DNA of 64,000 nt, taken from contig MU619248.1 of assembly GCA_025201805.1 (NCBI GenBank), positions 153,403 through 217,402 on the forward strand, in the 5' to 3' direction. Both the position numbers and the translations under genes were made by a program. This stretch comes from Parasitella parasitica (Eukaryota > Mucoromycota > Mucoromycetes > Mucorales > Mucoraceae). The notes under the pieces are model-generated. The model did not search any database. It saw nothing but the letters and a program-made list of their open reading frames with translations, and had not been told where the DNA came from. Shown in pieces: positions 33,516 to 45,326 of the stretch; position 1 is the stretch's first letter, and each line of letters opens with the position of its first letter.

Positions 33516-36500
33516 TTAAAGAGTAAGGGTATCATTAGCGTGTGCGATATAAGACTGAATGCGTTTTTTACAACTAGCCAATAATGATTTTGTATACGGT
33601 GATTCCATATCTTGTGTAATTTGGTCGCGAAGTTCAGCAATATAGACTGAAAATTGACTTGCAAGCAATGTCTTGTTTTCATCTTGAATGTCGAGGGTTT
33701 TTGTAGTTGTTTGCTGTTTAGTAACTAAGGCTTTTAATGTTCTCAAATGAACAGACAATGTGGAGAGGACAAGGACGCTTGCTTCAAAGTTTTCATTACA
33801 AAATTGAGTTGAAGTGGTTGCAATTTGTTCAATGCACTCACGAGAAGCAGATCTATACTTGGCAGCTTCTTTGAGAAACTGGGGGACTTGATCGGCATTG
33901 GCATTGGTTTGCAAAGCAGAGGCGGCCTCCAACATGTGATAAATCATAGCATAATGACGACGCAACAGATTAGAAGAAAGATGACTAACAGTGGGGGACT
34001 CGGCTCGGATGTATTCGGCAAGAGCATCTAAATGTTCCTGTTGAGCGTTATCGCTCAAAGATTCAAGGGCTAAACCAACACGAATCCACCATTGTAACAT
34101 GCAACCAGGAGCAGTTGTTGTAGCAGAAACATAAAGTGGATGTTCGAGCTGCTTCTTGCTAAATACAGAACGAGAACCGTTTAAATAAGAGTACCAGCAG
34201 TCTTGAATGTTGCCAACCTGCTGCCAGTATAGAATCAAATCCAAAGGAGATGTAACATAAGGGAGTACAAATGAATAGAATACATTTCTGCAATTTTTTT
34301 CATTTGTGCTACCGACGAATCCGTTTCGGGACTCTAGCATCTGTAACACTTGTTGATGACAATTAACACTGAGCAATTGGTTTTTTGTGGTAACTTGTTG
34401 ATCAGGCTCGATAGCTTGCTTTTGATCCTTGATAGCAGAAAACACTCGCTTCCAACAGAGCGGAGTAATATAGCAAGAGATAGACTTGGGCAAACAGAGT
34501 TCAAGCTGTAGAGCAGCAGTAGCGTACACTCGAGCCACCGTATTTTGTTCGCAATAAATGTCATGATTCTCATCGCGCTTCATCTTGTGTAATTGAGCGA
34601 ACATGCTGACACAAGAATGAAACATGCCGAGCCGTGTTATACCTGGATTAGCTAATATATTTTTAAAAAAAAGGTGAGTACAGTCATAGAGCAATAGCGT
34701 GTATTCATAACGCATTTACCACCGAGACATTCAACTTCATTTAGACGAATCCAAGCACCTACATAAGTTAATTCTTCAGGGCAACCAACTGGTTTAGCAC
34801 GTTTGTGGAATACAACCAACAAGGGACGAGGAATGAGCAAAGAGAGGCTGTAGCGGATGATAGCGTAGACACAGGCCACTATGTCAAAAAGAGCAGCACT
34901 ATTGGGGTCGCACTTGACAACAGAGTATTTGTTGACGATGCAAACAAGATTTGTATAAAGTCGACTCCATGCAGTTGAAACCTCACTAGCGTAATGATGG
35001 TGAGTGAGACATTTTTTGGGTCTGCTGATAGGACGGGGACGAAGCCATCTGAGAAGGATTGGAACGAGACAAATATAGATAATGCCAGAAGTATAAACCA
35101 AATAACGAATGGTTTTCCTAGAAATTGTACATAACATCGTTAAACTTTGAAGCTAAAATATGAACAAAAGTTGTAGCTATTACCAGTAATCAGCCGGAAC
35201 TGATGCTGCTGAATCCAATGAACGGGAATCTGCGGTGGTAGTGCTTTGATAGATGTCATAAGTACTGCGATGATGAGATGAGGATGGATTACTTGAGGCA
35301 GATGGGGACAAAGAAAAGAGCGTTATGCACAGGAAAGCAGCCATAAACGTCTTGTTACCATTGCCGTCTTCATTAGGTGAGGATTTCTTGGAGGCAACTT
35401 TAGTATTCTTTGACGATTGTCTACGGCGATAGGGTCTCCTTTCAGGTTTAGGCAGTAGTTGCGCCAAGGCAGCTCTTTGAGCAGCACGCTCACGCAATAT
35501 GCGCTGCCTTTCAGCTTTTTCGCGTTCCTGAGCTTCACGACGTTCCTGGGCCAAACGGTCTTGTTCGAATCTCTCAAATTCGCTTTTCTGGCGTAAAAAA
35601 TGAGCAAGGACATCATTTCCACCAGGCATTTGAGCAATGATTTGTTGAAGCATCATGTTTTCTTGCTCTGTAGAGTCATTTGTATTCTTAAGGAATTGAA
35701 TATATTCAGTTGCTTTGCGTAAAATGGTAGCTTTGTTTAATTTTTTGGCGACTTCGACACCACCAACGATTTCTTCGCTGCCTTCTTCACCGCCGGATTC
35801 AACGCTAGAGTTATCTTCGTCTCCCTTATCTCGGAGCCGCGCCTTGCACAACGCTGGTACAACGTTCTGTAGCTCTTGGATACGATCATTAATGTTATTT
35901 CTGTATCTTCTTTCAATAGCGTTATGAGCTACTTTTTTCAATTGCTTTCCAGGCTCTAAGAAACGGTTGCGTTCTAAAAAGTTTGAGGTTGGTTGCTGCA
36001 ATTGCTGATGCCTAGTCAATGTCTTTCTCCAGTTTCTTGTTTCGTGCTGATTTGTATCTAATGGGTGAACGCCATTTGATTCTACAATAAATGTTAATAA
36101 AAGAAAAGAACGTATTTGGCATACAAATTAGCATGATTACCTTTGAATTGGCTCCATTGATCAATTGCTATAAATGCCCCTGAAAACATATTGTCTTCCA
36201 ATGGAGGTGATGGTAGATTCGAGGAACTAGGTACATTTTCAGTAGTGGGTGTTGTTGGAATGTTTATCCCTGGTACGTTGTGAAGATGAGATGAGAACAT
36301 GGGCTTTTTCCCAAAGAAACCAGCAAGTGCTTTACTTGCTTCATCCTGTATATGCTGATTATATGAATAAAGTGGAGGGCTATCTACCATTTGGGGAGAT
36401 AACGAGTTTGATGTGTATCCATCTGAAGACGGTTGAGGTGAATTTAACGGCGACATTTGCATTGTAGATTGGTTGCTCTGTGGCTGCGGTGTCAAATTCC

Positions 36501-36741
36501 AGTCAAATATGTCAAAGTTCTGCTGTTCCTGGTTATATTGATGATACAATTGCCTATTTGTGTTGACATTGCTTCCATTCAATAACGCATTAATGGATGT
36601 TGGTTGTTGTTGCTCTTGTTGTTGATCATTATGATATAGAATATCACGGGGATTCTGTTGTTGTTGTTGAGGCGGTTGTTGATTTGACGATGCCACATCA
36701 AAATATGTGTCAAAATCCAAATCTGTCAAATCTTGGAGCAT
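33516..36741 (-). CDS. SRE1: SREBP-type bHLH transcription factor with membrane anchor
   Basis: Four exons: 36741-36141, 36081-35184, 35117-34720, 34651-33516; 1010 residues. SREBPs sit in the ER membrane and release an N-terminal bHLH activator of sterol/hypoxia genes when sterols fall. Order: acidic Gln-rich activation region (DLTDLDFDTYFDV), bHLH AHNAIERRYRNNINDRIQEL with the SREBP-specific Tyr in ERRYRNN, loop with acidic insert, helix 2 KLNKATILRKATEYIQFLK, coiled coil (FERFEQDRLAQERREAQERE), first hydrophobic segment TFMAAFLCITLFSL, a Ser-rich luminal loop holding RSLD (a possible protease site, inference), second membrane segment YLVYTSGIIYICLVPILLRW, and a ~550-residue cytosolic C-terminal regulatory domain. 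Such a complete animal-like layout (about 1150 aa in mammals) contrasts with yeasts that lost it. Start chosen at the first ATG after upstream stops. Confidence 0.95.
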
Positions 36742-39644
36742 ATTCTATGAAGAATAGTGGTAAAAATAAAATAAAATTAAAATCTATAGAAAAAAAAAGA
36801 GAAAAGAAACAAGATATATCCAGATTAAACTGATTAATCTTTATATGTGCATTTAGCAGTTGGTTCTTTCAGAGAAACTGGGGTAATACACACAACAGGC
36901 CACTTTTTTTAGAGATTATATTTTAAGCATAAGTGGAAAATGACGATTTGATTGGTAGACAAATCCTCACCTCATTTTGTTTTTTCATGTTAAAGGGCGT
37001 CTGGAGCTTGATATATTTGTATCAGAATACAAATACTGTACCATAACAAGTATGCGTGAATATCCCAGCTCTGTTTGTTATAAACTTAAAAATCAAATGG
37101 TTTATAACCATCTACAAGGAAATTCAGTTGCCCTTTTACGTTAAGCCTATTACTTACTCTATGACATATTCTCTCTTTTTATCTTCTTAACATTTTTCAC
37201 ATTGTATGCGTCTAGACACTGAATAACATATCCTTATTTTTTTTCAAAGGAATGATCTGATATTTACGTTCCACAAAAAGCATTGCTACCAGTAGGAGAA
37301 TCAACAAAAGAGAAAAAGAAAAATGGTAAATGAATTTTCCAGAGAATGAACTGTCTTTGGGAATAGTAATTAGGAACCCTCTAGATGATCTGCCCCATTT
37401 TTATGTTTTCTATCGTCTTACACATCACTGGAAATTATTGCCATATGTATGATACCTCTTGTTATTTGAGAGTTTATAATATTTAAAATAACAACGCGTT
37501 TGCTTAATCATAATGACAAAAGTCGGATAGAATGTTCTAAAATCAAAAATAACATTTTGCCGACAAAAGAACATTAAATTGGGAATTATCAACAATGATC
37601 GTATAAAACTGTATAGCCTTGACACAAATGTTGCACACAATTAGTTGATGAGTATTAAGTCGGGGACATTCTTGTAACAAAAAGGAATGTACAAATGTGA
37701 GCACACTCGCTTTTCGTCAGATTCCTGGAAAAGTTTATTTATCTACTTGAATGCATTTCGGTAATCAAACGATCTTAAAAATACAAAGTACATGTAGTGC
37801 TAATTAATTGCTATCCATGTATTGCTATATTATGTGATTCTCTTCAGTTCTTGTTAAGTTCTATAAAATGCGAAGGCTTTATTTCTGTGAGATTACCATG
37901 GAAGAAGCTTTTTGTGCTTCTTTCTTCTAGAGTAAATTTTTTAGTTGAAGCAAGTTTCCATTAGTGTGCACTCTCAAGTTACAAACATTTTCACAAAATG
38001 TCAATCAACAACAAAGATACCAGATTCAGTCCTGACTTCGATAAATAATTGTTGATACTTTCAAGAGGCAGAATACACACCATACATCGAGATGCTTTTC
38101 TGAAATTTCACATCTTAATTTCAAGTAGCTATTTACAGCTACTCTAAACATCTACTTTGCGCAATTTTGTTCATCAGCATCATATAAGCAGCCCCATTAT
38201 TGCAGCAATAATAACAAAACAAAGAAAATCATGTGGAGCTTGTTATTAAAAACAACATACGTTTTTTTTCTTTCTAATGTGATAATTGCTCTTCAAACGA
38301 TCAGTAATTGCTCAGCAATACTACGTTTAAACGCTGAACTGGACATGAAACAGGCGTGAATGTGCTATTAAAAAAGTATTGGATGTAAACCTTCATTTAA
38401 TATAATCCCGCTCACAGAAAGTGTCTACAACATGGATCGTTTATCGATCTAATTATTTAATAGCTTGGAAACAAATGTAAATTTCCCACCATCCTGCCAC
38501 TAGCTAAATAAGATGGATGATGGAAATTCCAAAACCAGAGGGTTGGAATTTTTAATGGCGCTATATCATCAATATCTCTAAAATACTAACAAATATGCAT
38601 TAATATTAAGAGTGCATCTGTGGACAATTATACGCTCATTGAAGATATAACCTTTCAAGGAAATTTTCTGTGTAGACAGTAGATCAGCCTTTCTAATCCC
38701 TGGTCAACGCTTGGTCAAAAAGCTTAATGAGGTTTCTACTTTTGAGACAATCTAAGACACTTTATATCTCCCAAAGTAAAAAAAAAAAAACCTCTCACTA
38801 ATTCCAGACGTGAAATCTGCAACAGTATTCATGACTAAAATTAAAACGCTGCAAAGAACATTCGCGGCAATTTGGCGTATGACTTTGCAAAACAACTAAT
38901 GTCCCTTTTGCTATAGACATCCTGATTGATGTATTTGTCTACGTATTACCGCTTTCTAACGACATAAATACTTGTTTGCTCAACTTCTTCAAACAACAAA
39001 TAGATCTTTTATGTATTAAAGCGTTTGAATCTTGCATTAAAACACGGATACAGTCTGTGACCCTGACTCTAATTAATCGAAAAGCTTGAAAATGAAGACT
39101 GCCGAGAAAATCTGAGTAATGACAGGATGCAGTACATTTCTTTCAGTCTACTGTATATTTAATAGGTAGTGCAGATCAAATTATCATGATAGTACCTGAA
39201 ACTACCGAAAATTAAAGTTCATCAGCAAAGGTAAACTGCCCCATTACAGAGAAAAGATAAAGCAAACAAATAAAAGAGCACATTGATTGTCTTTAATAAA
39301 GTACTATCATATGAAGTCAAATGTTGAAGAAATTTGTTTTATGTTGTGGTTAATTTTTTAACTGTACCTCTCAAACAGAAAAGATCTAAATACAAAAAAG
39401 AAGGTAGTATGTAGCAAAGGGATCGAAAAAATTACTTTTCGACGTTTCCACGTCTTTCGAGAAATATATAATAAACTCTATAGTTGATGGATTTCAACAT
39501 ACAAAAATACACCTGCATTCGGAGTACGAGTGCTATCACGTTATGAGTATTAACGAACGAAACGTTTCTCTCCAAAAAGACCATCAGTGTTTACTGATCT
39601 ACATGTTTTATGCAATGTTTGGAGGATCTTTTGTTTGATCTGAC
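36742..39644. other. Long gene-poor region between SREBP and the small secreted ORF
   Basis: About 2.9 kb. SREBP promoter on the left; the decayed ORF at 38672-39089 is listed separately. The rest is AT-rich with no convincing frame, no tRNA and no terminal repeats that I can see. Confidence 0.5.
38672..39089 (+). pseudogene. Unidentified decayed coding region
   Basis: Plus-strand frames switch but keep protein-like composition: VDSRSAFLIPGQRLVKKLNE then a stop, KIKTLQRTFAAIWRMTLQ, and a 64-residue ATG-less frame with TTNVPFAIDILIDVFVYVLP, CLLNFFKQQIDLLCIKAFES and a TGA at 39087. Looks like a gene or transposon ORF broken by stops and frameshifts. Family not recognised. Confidence 0.4.
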
Positions 39645-39836
39645 ATGAAATCACGGCTGTTTTTGCTGGGCGTTGCATTTTTATTATTGTTTTCGTGTAT
39701 ATGGGTCTATGGTCTCACGCAGTATTACCATCAATACTGTCTGTTTACAACAGGTGCATGTATTACGATAAATACTATATTATTTTTTCTTGAGCTTCAT
39801 ATACACAGGAACCTGCTCCTTCTCTCTTGCAACTTG
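39645..39836 (+). CDS. Possible small secreted peptide (45 aa)
   Basis: ATG at 39645 opens a strong signal-peptide-like start (KSR then LFLLGVAFLLLFSCIWVYG). A donor GTGCAT at 39754 and acceptor ACACAG at 39807 join, in frame, to a second exon ending at TGA 39836. The mature part would be about 20 residues with two Cys (YYHQYCLFTTGTCSF). Unspliced, the frame runs to 39863. No family recognised and no homology support; could be chance. Confidence 0.3.
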
Positions 39837-40021
39837 AGTGTTTGTTCTCCTTGGACCCCTTGATTTGCCCTCTCCTCGTTTTTCTCTTTCATAATGTGGT
39901 CCCTCAATTGTGTAAAATTGTACATATATAAATATAAATATGAGTTTATTATTATACGATAAGAATGACAATACATATCTTTTATAGAAGTTATTAAATA
40001 AGCAGAAATGACAGAATTGCC

Positions 40022-41113
40022 TTACTGCTTGTTGGTATTCATGTCGATGACCTGGTGAGCTGGTTCCGTTGTATCTGCAGTGCTATGCTTCTCTCCCTCA
40101 CAAACATTGACTTTTTCTTCTTGGTTGTTAGGATAGTTGCTAGGGGTTTCAAACTCATCAGCATCAACACCAGCACCATCGTAGTCAGTGTCGTGTAAAT
40201 TGACTTGAGGGTCATACATTTCAATTCTGACACGCTGTTGAGAATCGTAAGAGTAATAATTTGCTTGCTTCTCATCTGACAATACACCAGCATTATCGAT
40301 TAATGTGTTTGAAGGAGAGATTTGTTGGTTATTAGTGGTGTTAGGTAAAGGTGGATGATCTAATTGCTGCTGAAATTCACCTGCAACAAGACTCGGACTG
40401 AATGCAAGTTGAGGAGAGTATTGAGACTTGAGCATAGAGAGCGAGTGTTCGTCGACCAATGTATCCGCAGTCAGTCTCTTCTCTCGCTTGGATGTGATGG
40501 TGGTGGTATAGGCGGGAGGAGGTTGTAGCATGTGGATTGACTTCTTTTCCTCTTCCAACGGAAGATTGGCAGCAGCTGTATTGATTGTGCTACAACTGGC
40601 CCAGCTTGCATATTTATTGTTTGTGAGAGGTTGATTACGGCGAGAAGACGAGTGATCAACCTCACGACGTTTCGTTACTCTTGGTGATAGTTTATATTTA
40701 CGGCGACGTATGAAGAATATGATTGCAATGATCAAGACCCCCACTGCACCCAATACGCCCAACAAGGGAGCCAACCATGATACGCTATTGTTATCATCTA
40801 CCTTATTGTCAAAAGAACTTTCACGAAGAGGTGGAGGAGGATTGATGAATGGAGGTAGTCTTGCAATGACTGGAGATGGCATTGAAGATGCGAAAGCACT
40901 GTTGCTTAAACTTGTGCTATGTTGATTATGGGTTGGTACAACTGCAGCTGTTTGTACCATCTTCAATGATTTGGTGGCAGCAGCAGTGGCAACGGCTGAT
41001 CCCTTTTTTGAGCTACTATTGATAGTAGCTGTAGCTACTGCTAGAGTATTAACAACCTGTGGTGTTACATAAAAAGCATGGATTGGAGGATGTCCAGGTT
41101 GAATATGAGACAT
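40022..41113 (-). CDS. Single-pass membrane protein with Pro/Ser-rich ectodomain
   Basis: Single exon, 363 residues. No signal peptide; about 120 residues of Ser/Thr/Ala-rich sequence (TPQVVNTLAVATATINSSSK, FINPPPPLRES) precede one membrane segment, WLAPLLGVLGAVGVLIIAII, followed by RRRKYK, which sets N-out/C-in topology. The ~200-residue cytoplasmic tail is rich in Asn, Gln and Tyr (e.g. YDPQVNLHDTDYDG) with no catalytic motif. The layout resembles fungal Skg6/Axl2-like wall-sensor or polarity proteins, but I see no specific motif. Divergent from the bZIP gene, 328 bases apart. Confidence 0.8.
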   Translation of the reverse strand: MSHIQPGHPPIHAFYVTPQVVNTLAVATATINSSSKKGSAVATAAATKSLKMVQTAAVVPTHNQHSTSLSNSAFASSMPSPVIARLPPFINPPPPLRESSFDNKVDDNNSVSWLAPLLGVLGAVGVLIIAIIFFIRRRKYKLSPRVTKRREVDHSSSRRNQPLTNNKYASWASCSTINTAAANLPLEEEKKSIHMLQPPPAYTTTITSKREKRLTADTLVDEHSLSMLKSQYSPQLAFSPSLVAGEFQQQLDHPPLPNTTNNQQISPSNTLIDNAGVLSDEKQANYYSYDSQQRVRIEMYDPQVNLHDTDYDGAGVDADEFETPSNYPNNQEEKVNVCEGEKHSTADTTEPAHQVIDMNTNKQ

Positions 41114-41441
41114 TTTTTCCAGAAGAAAGAAAATAAAGAGAAAGTGAGAAGAAACGATGCAGTCTGTTTTTATATTATTTTATCATTTTATAATTGCATA
41201 ACATGCATGCCTCTTGTGTGTGTGTTTTTTTTACTACTTGTCAGGGCATCTTGTTTCTAAACAAACGTACAAAAATGTCGACCCCTTTGTAAGCATTTGG
41301 GATTGCTCGAGAGTAGCTCCAAGGTGTTTGAAATTTATCAGATGAGAAAATATTACTAAAAATGCATTTTTCACCCTTCCACACTCTCTCTCATTCACTC
41401 TCTTTTTTTCTCTTGAAAAACATAAAGCCTACAGATAGAAT

Positions 41442-42047
41442 ATGACCATATCAGAAGAAAATACAAAGAAAAAAGCCAAACTGGAGATCCAGCAAGATGG
41501 AAAGGGGCAAGAAAAACATCCATCCTCTACAACACCAGTAACTACACCACCATCCCCATCATCAACAACAAAAAATCAAACAGCGGATACCTTGCTGATA
41601 ACACCATTGAATATAAGCAACTTACCAGCCAGTATCTTGCAGCATCTACACCAACAAAATCTAGGAAACGTAATCACTAGTTTTACTACAGCACATGACG
41701 ATAGTCATGACTCTGACGAAAGCACACCTACACTGATACCATCTATAGCAGCAGCTAGTTTAATAGACACCAACAAAGTAAACAACAAAAACTTGACGGC
41801 GGACGAAAGGAGACAGCGAAGATTATGGAGAAATCGAGTTGCAGCCAAGGAATGTCGCAAGAAAAAGAAATTATATGTACATGAATTGAAGGAGACTATT
41901 TCAAGATTGGAGAACGAAAATTTAGCGTTACTCAAACAAGCTGATGATATCAAGATGAAGTTGGCGAAAAAAGATCAAGAGCAGCATGAAAATTTTAAGC
42001 TAATGAAACAGGTTGAAGAGCTGAACGCTAAGCTTGGGAATATCTAA
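41442..42047 (+). CDS. bZIP transcription factor, CREB/ATF-like
   Basis: Single exon, 201 residues. The C-terminal half is a classic bZIP: basic region RRLWRNRVAAKECRKKKKLY (N-x(2)-A-A-x(2)-C-R signature) followed by a zipper with Leu/Val at heptads (VHELKETISRLENENLALLK). The N-terminal half is Ser/Thr/Pro-rich and disordered with no clear activation motif. The NRVAAKECRKKKK core is of the ATF/CREB type, expected to bind TGACGTCA-like sites. Regulated pathway unknown. Short 3' UTR with an AATAAA-like word near 42074. Confidence 0.92.
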   Translation: MTISEENTKKKAKLEIQQDGKGQEKHPSSTTPVTTPPSPSSTTKNQTADTLLITPLNISNLPASILQHLHQQNLGNVITSFTTAHDDSHDSDESTPTLIPSIAAASLIDTNKVNNKNLTADERRQRRLWRNRVAAKECRKKKKLYVHELKETISRLENENLALLKQADDIKMKLAKKDQEQHENFKLMKQVEELNAKLGNI

Positions 42048-42741
42048 TTTTTCAGCAAAGCCTCACCATCTCAATAAAATCATTTTTGTGAATTAAAAAA
42101 GTCGGTTTCTATATTTACTTGTGCTTTGCGGGAGTATATAGAGTATAAATTTGAAGCCGGTTCTTGGTAGATCACCTGGAGAAACACTATGACTAGCATC
42201 CTTTTGTAGTATATATAGTGAGATCAATCCCTTAAACCAACCGGAGCCTTCAGCCATAATACACCTGGGCCCAGGATGGTGGTAACTGCTCAATGTAAAA
42301 ATTTGGAATTTTATTGTTTGTAATAATTGATTAATATAGACCTTCAAAGACTCGTCGTTCCTGTCCTAAAAAGTTTAAACAAGAATTCGAACTGTCCTTT
42401 TTAGTACAATGCTAAAATATTTATTTGATAAATCGTATTTGCATCTACTTTTGCTGCTTACGATATTTCAAGTCTCTCCACTTCTGGAGCAACCAAAGCT
42501 TAGAGATAATGTGTTTTGGGCTTTGCTATTATAATCAGTATGTTTATCTTGTATTGCGGTTTGTGCCACACTGTATTTTTGCTACTATTAATACACGGAC
42601 CTCCGTTTGAAATGCAAANNNNNNNNNNAAAAAAAAAAAAAAAAACCTTATAAAAGAAGGACCCTTCAAAATGTGATCCTTTAATTCCACATTTCTTCTT
42701 TTTCTTCTTTTCCTCCTGCAAAAAAAACGCATATAGAAAAA
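42048..42741. other. Intergenic with a 10-N assembly gap
   Basis: No credible gene. Bases 42619-42628 are N, followed at once by 18 A. The true sequence across the gap is unknown. The following ATG (42742) has a pyrimidine-rich leader. Confidence 0.85.
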
Positions 42742-44163
42742 ATGTTGCGCTCACCAAAGTTTGTCTTGGCTACGTGCTTGATGGCATTGGTTTTGACCAT
42801 ATCTCTAGTCGTCTATACATCCACGCAAACGATGAGCGTTCAGTTGCAGTTTAATATAAGCCCCGTCAACCCCACACCCACAACATCATTGCACAGCACA
42901 GAAAAAAAGGAGGAGAAATACATTACATTTTTACCTCATTCCGGTCTTCACAACCAGCGCATTGGCCTTATCAATGCAATGGTCTTGGCCAAAGCACTCG
43001 ACCGTACCCTACTTCTTCCTGACATGAACATTGGAACGGCTGTGTGGTGGAGAGCTACCCCAGATTCTGAATTTCGTCTCGGGGAATGTACCAATATTCA
43101 ACGGCGAGCAAACTCCATTTGCAAAGACTTTAAAAAATATCTGCCCGTTTCGGTTGAATCCATCTTTGATTTGTCTGCTGTCCATGCTGCTGGTATCCGC
43201 ACTGTTCAACGCTCAAGCATGTCATCAGGCTACTTTCAAGACGTATTAGGTGCTTCTGAGCAAGACATTTACCGCTTGAATGACAATACTCGCTACTCTT
43301 ATCGCATTTACGACTCCAAGGACAACTATGATGACATCCGCACATTCGAGCATCGTCTTGATATGGAAGATTTGCGCCAAAGAGAAGAAAAGATCATGGT
43401 ATTCGGATCTTTGCATTACACGCTGCGTCTCGCTCTTCAAGATCCTTATCTGATCTGGTTAGCCCAGCATTTGAGAGAAGAAACAAACTTTGCTCATCCC
43501 ATAGTCGTGCGTCAGGCTCTCAGTGTGATCCCATTGTTGGGCGGCCCTGGCAACTTTGTAGGCGTTCATTTGAGACAGGGAGATGGATTTTTCAGGGCAC
43601 TGCAGGACGAAACGTTAAATACACTTCGAGCCACATTAGAGCAAACTAACTTGAATCAAGAGCAGCTGGAGCAAATCAAATTACAACAAGGGCCTTTACC
43701 GCTTGTAAATACACCTCTTTCAGTCCAAGATGAGGAGCGCATTGCCATCCTCAAAGACATTGACAACAGCTCTTTGGACAAGACGGAACTATTGAACCAA
43801 TGTATCGCTTGGCATAGCACAGAGAATCATCCAAGATTACGTCTTATCTACATGGCAACTGACACACGCCAGCCTCGTACAACGCTAAAAGCACTCTATG
43901 ACGAATTTCCATGTATCTTTACGCTTTCCGATTTCCCACAAGTGATTGAAAGTACATTAACCATGTCGCCTATGCTTACGGGTAATCAGCTTATCGACGA
44001 TGAAATGACTCTTTTAGATGCAAGGATTGCTCCTCTTTTGTTTCCAATGATTGATGCTGAAATTGCTTCTCATGGCTCTACTTTTATTGGCACAAGGAAG
44101 AGCACGTTCTCTCAGTACATCAACCACCAGTACAACAGATTCCGTAAGATGTATCCCCATTAG
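42742..44163 (+). CDS. GDP-fucose protein O-fucosyltransferase-like type II membrane protein
   Basis: Single exon, 473 residues. N-terminal anchor FVLATCLMALVLTISLVVYT (residues ~7-27) indicates a Golgi/ER type II protein with a short cytoplasmic MLRSPK. The catalytic region has YITFLPHSGLHNQRIGLINA, the nucleotide-sugar motif start of O-fucosyltransferase-like enzymes; FVGVHLRQGDGFFRAL (the H-x-R acceptor/donor site motif); LRLIYMATDTRQPRTT; and a C-terminal GSTFIGTRKSTFSQYI. This set matches the O-fucosyltransferase superfamily. Substrate in fungi is uncertain: fucosylated glycans are known in Mucorales walls (knowledge), so a cell-wall or glycoprotein role is likely (inference). Confidence 0.88.
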   Translation: MLRSPKFVLATCLMALVLTISLVVYTSTQTMSVQLQFNISPVNPTPTTSLHSTEKKEEKYITFLPHSGLHNQRIGLINAMVLAKALDRTLLLPDMNIGTAVWWRATPDSEFRLGECTNIQRRANSICKDFKKYLPVSVESIFDLSAVHAAGIRTVQRSSMSSGYFQDVLGASEQDIYRLNDNTRYSYRIYDSKDNYDDIRTFEHRLDMEDLRQREEKIMVFGSLHYTLRLALQDPYLIWLAQHLREETNFAHPIVVRQALSVIPLLGGPGNFVGVHLRQGDGFFRALQDETLNTLRATLEQTNLNQEQLEQIKLQQGPLPLVNTPLSVQDEERIAILKDIDNSSLDKTELLNQCIAWHSTENHPRLRLIYMATDTRQPRTTLKALYDEFPCIFTLSDFPQVIESTLTMSPMLTGNQLIDDEMTLLDARIAPLLFPMIDAEIASHGSTFIGTRKSTFSQYINHQYNRFRKMYPH

Positions 44164-44742
44164 ACAGTACTTTATTATTTATTATACATATCTTTTACAT
44201 AGCACACACACATTCAATAATCTGTTATATATTTAAGCACCCATCCCATTCATTCCACATTTCATCTCCATATATACTTTATAGATGGAAAAAAAATAGA
44301 ACAACCTTTTTTTAGACCGTGTGCTACACTCTGGTTTGATGATAGGTCAAGTTTTTCTATTCTTCTATTTTTAAAAATGCACTGTTCATACTTGTACATT
44401 ACTTAGCAAAGCCCAATAAAAAACAATGATAATACTTCAGCCTGAAAAAAAAAAAAGCATGCATATTAAAAATCGATTTTTATAAGCCCTATTCTATTGA
44501 TAACATGATGCAAAAGCTTGGTCATTTGGCTGATAATTATGTATCAAATGCTCTTTTCTTGCGTGCGACTAGCCTCTTTTTTAGTCGTGTAACCGAACAA
44601 CAATAACTATCCTAAAGCGGCACTGTAAATGTAATGATAACAGTGTATAGTAACACAGTTTTTCAGTTACATTTGAGACTGATAGAAATTTTAAAAAATG
44701 GACTAGGTTAACTATATTCCGGGCCAAAGCTACGGTAGTTTT

Positions 44743-45021
44743 ATGATAGAGAGAATGAAAGTTGATGAGGTTACTGTTGAGTTCAGCGACATTGAGATGC
44801 TCAGGGGAAATGAGTACCTCGTAAAAGATATTTCTCAAAGCGCAAAAGATAAGAAAATGGTTTTAGAGCTGGAGGAAATGACTATTACTAAAGCCAAAAC
44901 ATTTAAATAGTATGGGCCTGGGCAAATTGCACGCTTTATTCACATACAGTATTTAGAGGAAACAGAAGCCACTGTATCAAAAGCGGCTGAAGCTCGTGGC
45001 ATTATTCAGAAACCCGGTTAA
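44743..45021 (+). mobile_element. Decayed N-terminal part of a DNA-transposon ORF
   Basis: A plus frame starts ATG 44743 (MIERMKVDEVTVEFSDIEML, 55 codons), has TAG at 44908-44910, then continues in the same frame as YGPGQIARFIHIQYLEETEA and TVSKAAEARGIIQKPG to TAA 45021. The second piece has the character of the helix-turn-helix start of Tc1/mariner-like transposase families common in Mucorales (R/K-F-I-x-x-Y...A-A-E-A-R-G-I). Recognition is by pattern only. Everything beyond is missing, so this is a 5' remnant. Confidence 0.5.
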
Positions 45022-45326
45022 GTAAACCTCTTAAAATCATGATCTAGTAGTGTAGATATATCACATTATTATTAGTGTTATCCACATAAAGGCTACATAT
45101 GTTCAATCTAACATAGCTACTTGTATGGGATCATGACATTCATTGTTGGTAATTCGTTTACAAATAAAGAATAAGCTACAAGTTGTAATTGAACCTCTTG
45201 CAAGGTTTTAGGCTTGCTCAAAAATCACATCAAGGTCAGATCGTGGGATGTAGGGGAGACATCTTGCTCACGTCTTCTCTTTGATGTAATATAGTTCTGT
45301 TCCTGGTAAAATGCTGCGATTTGATA

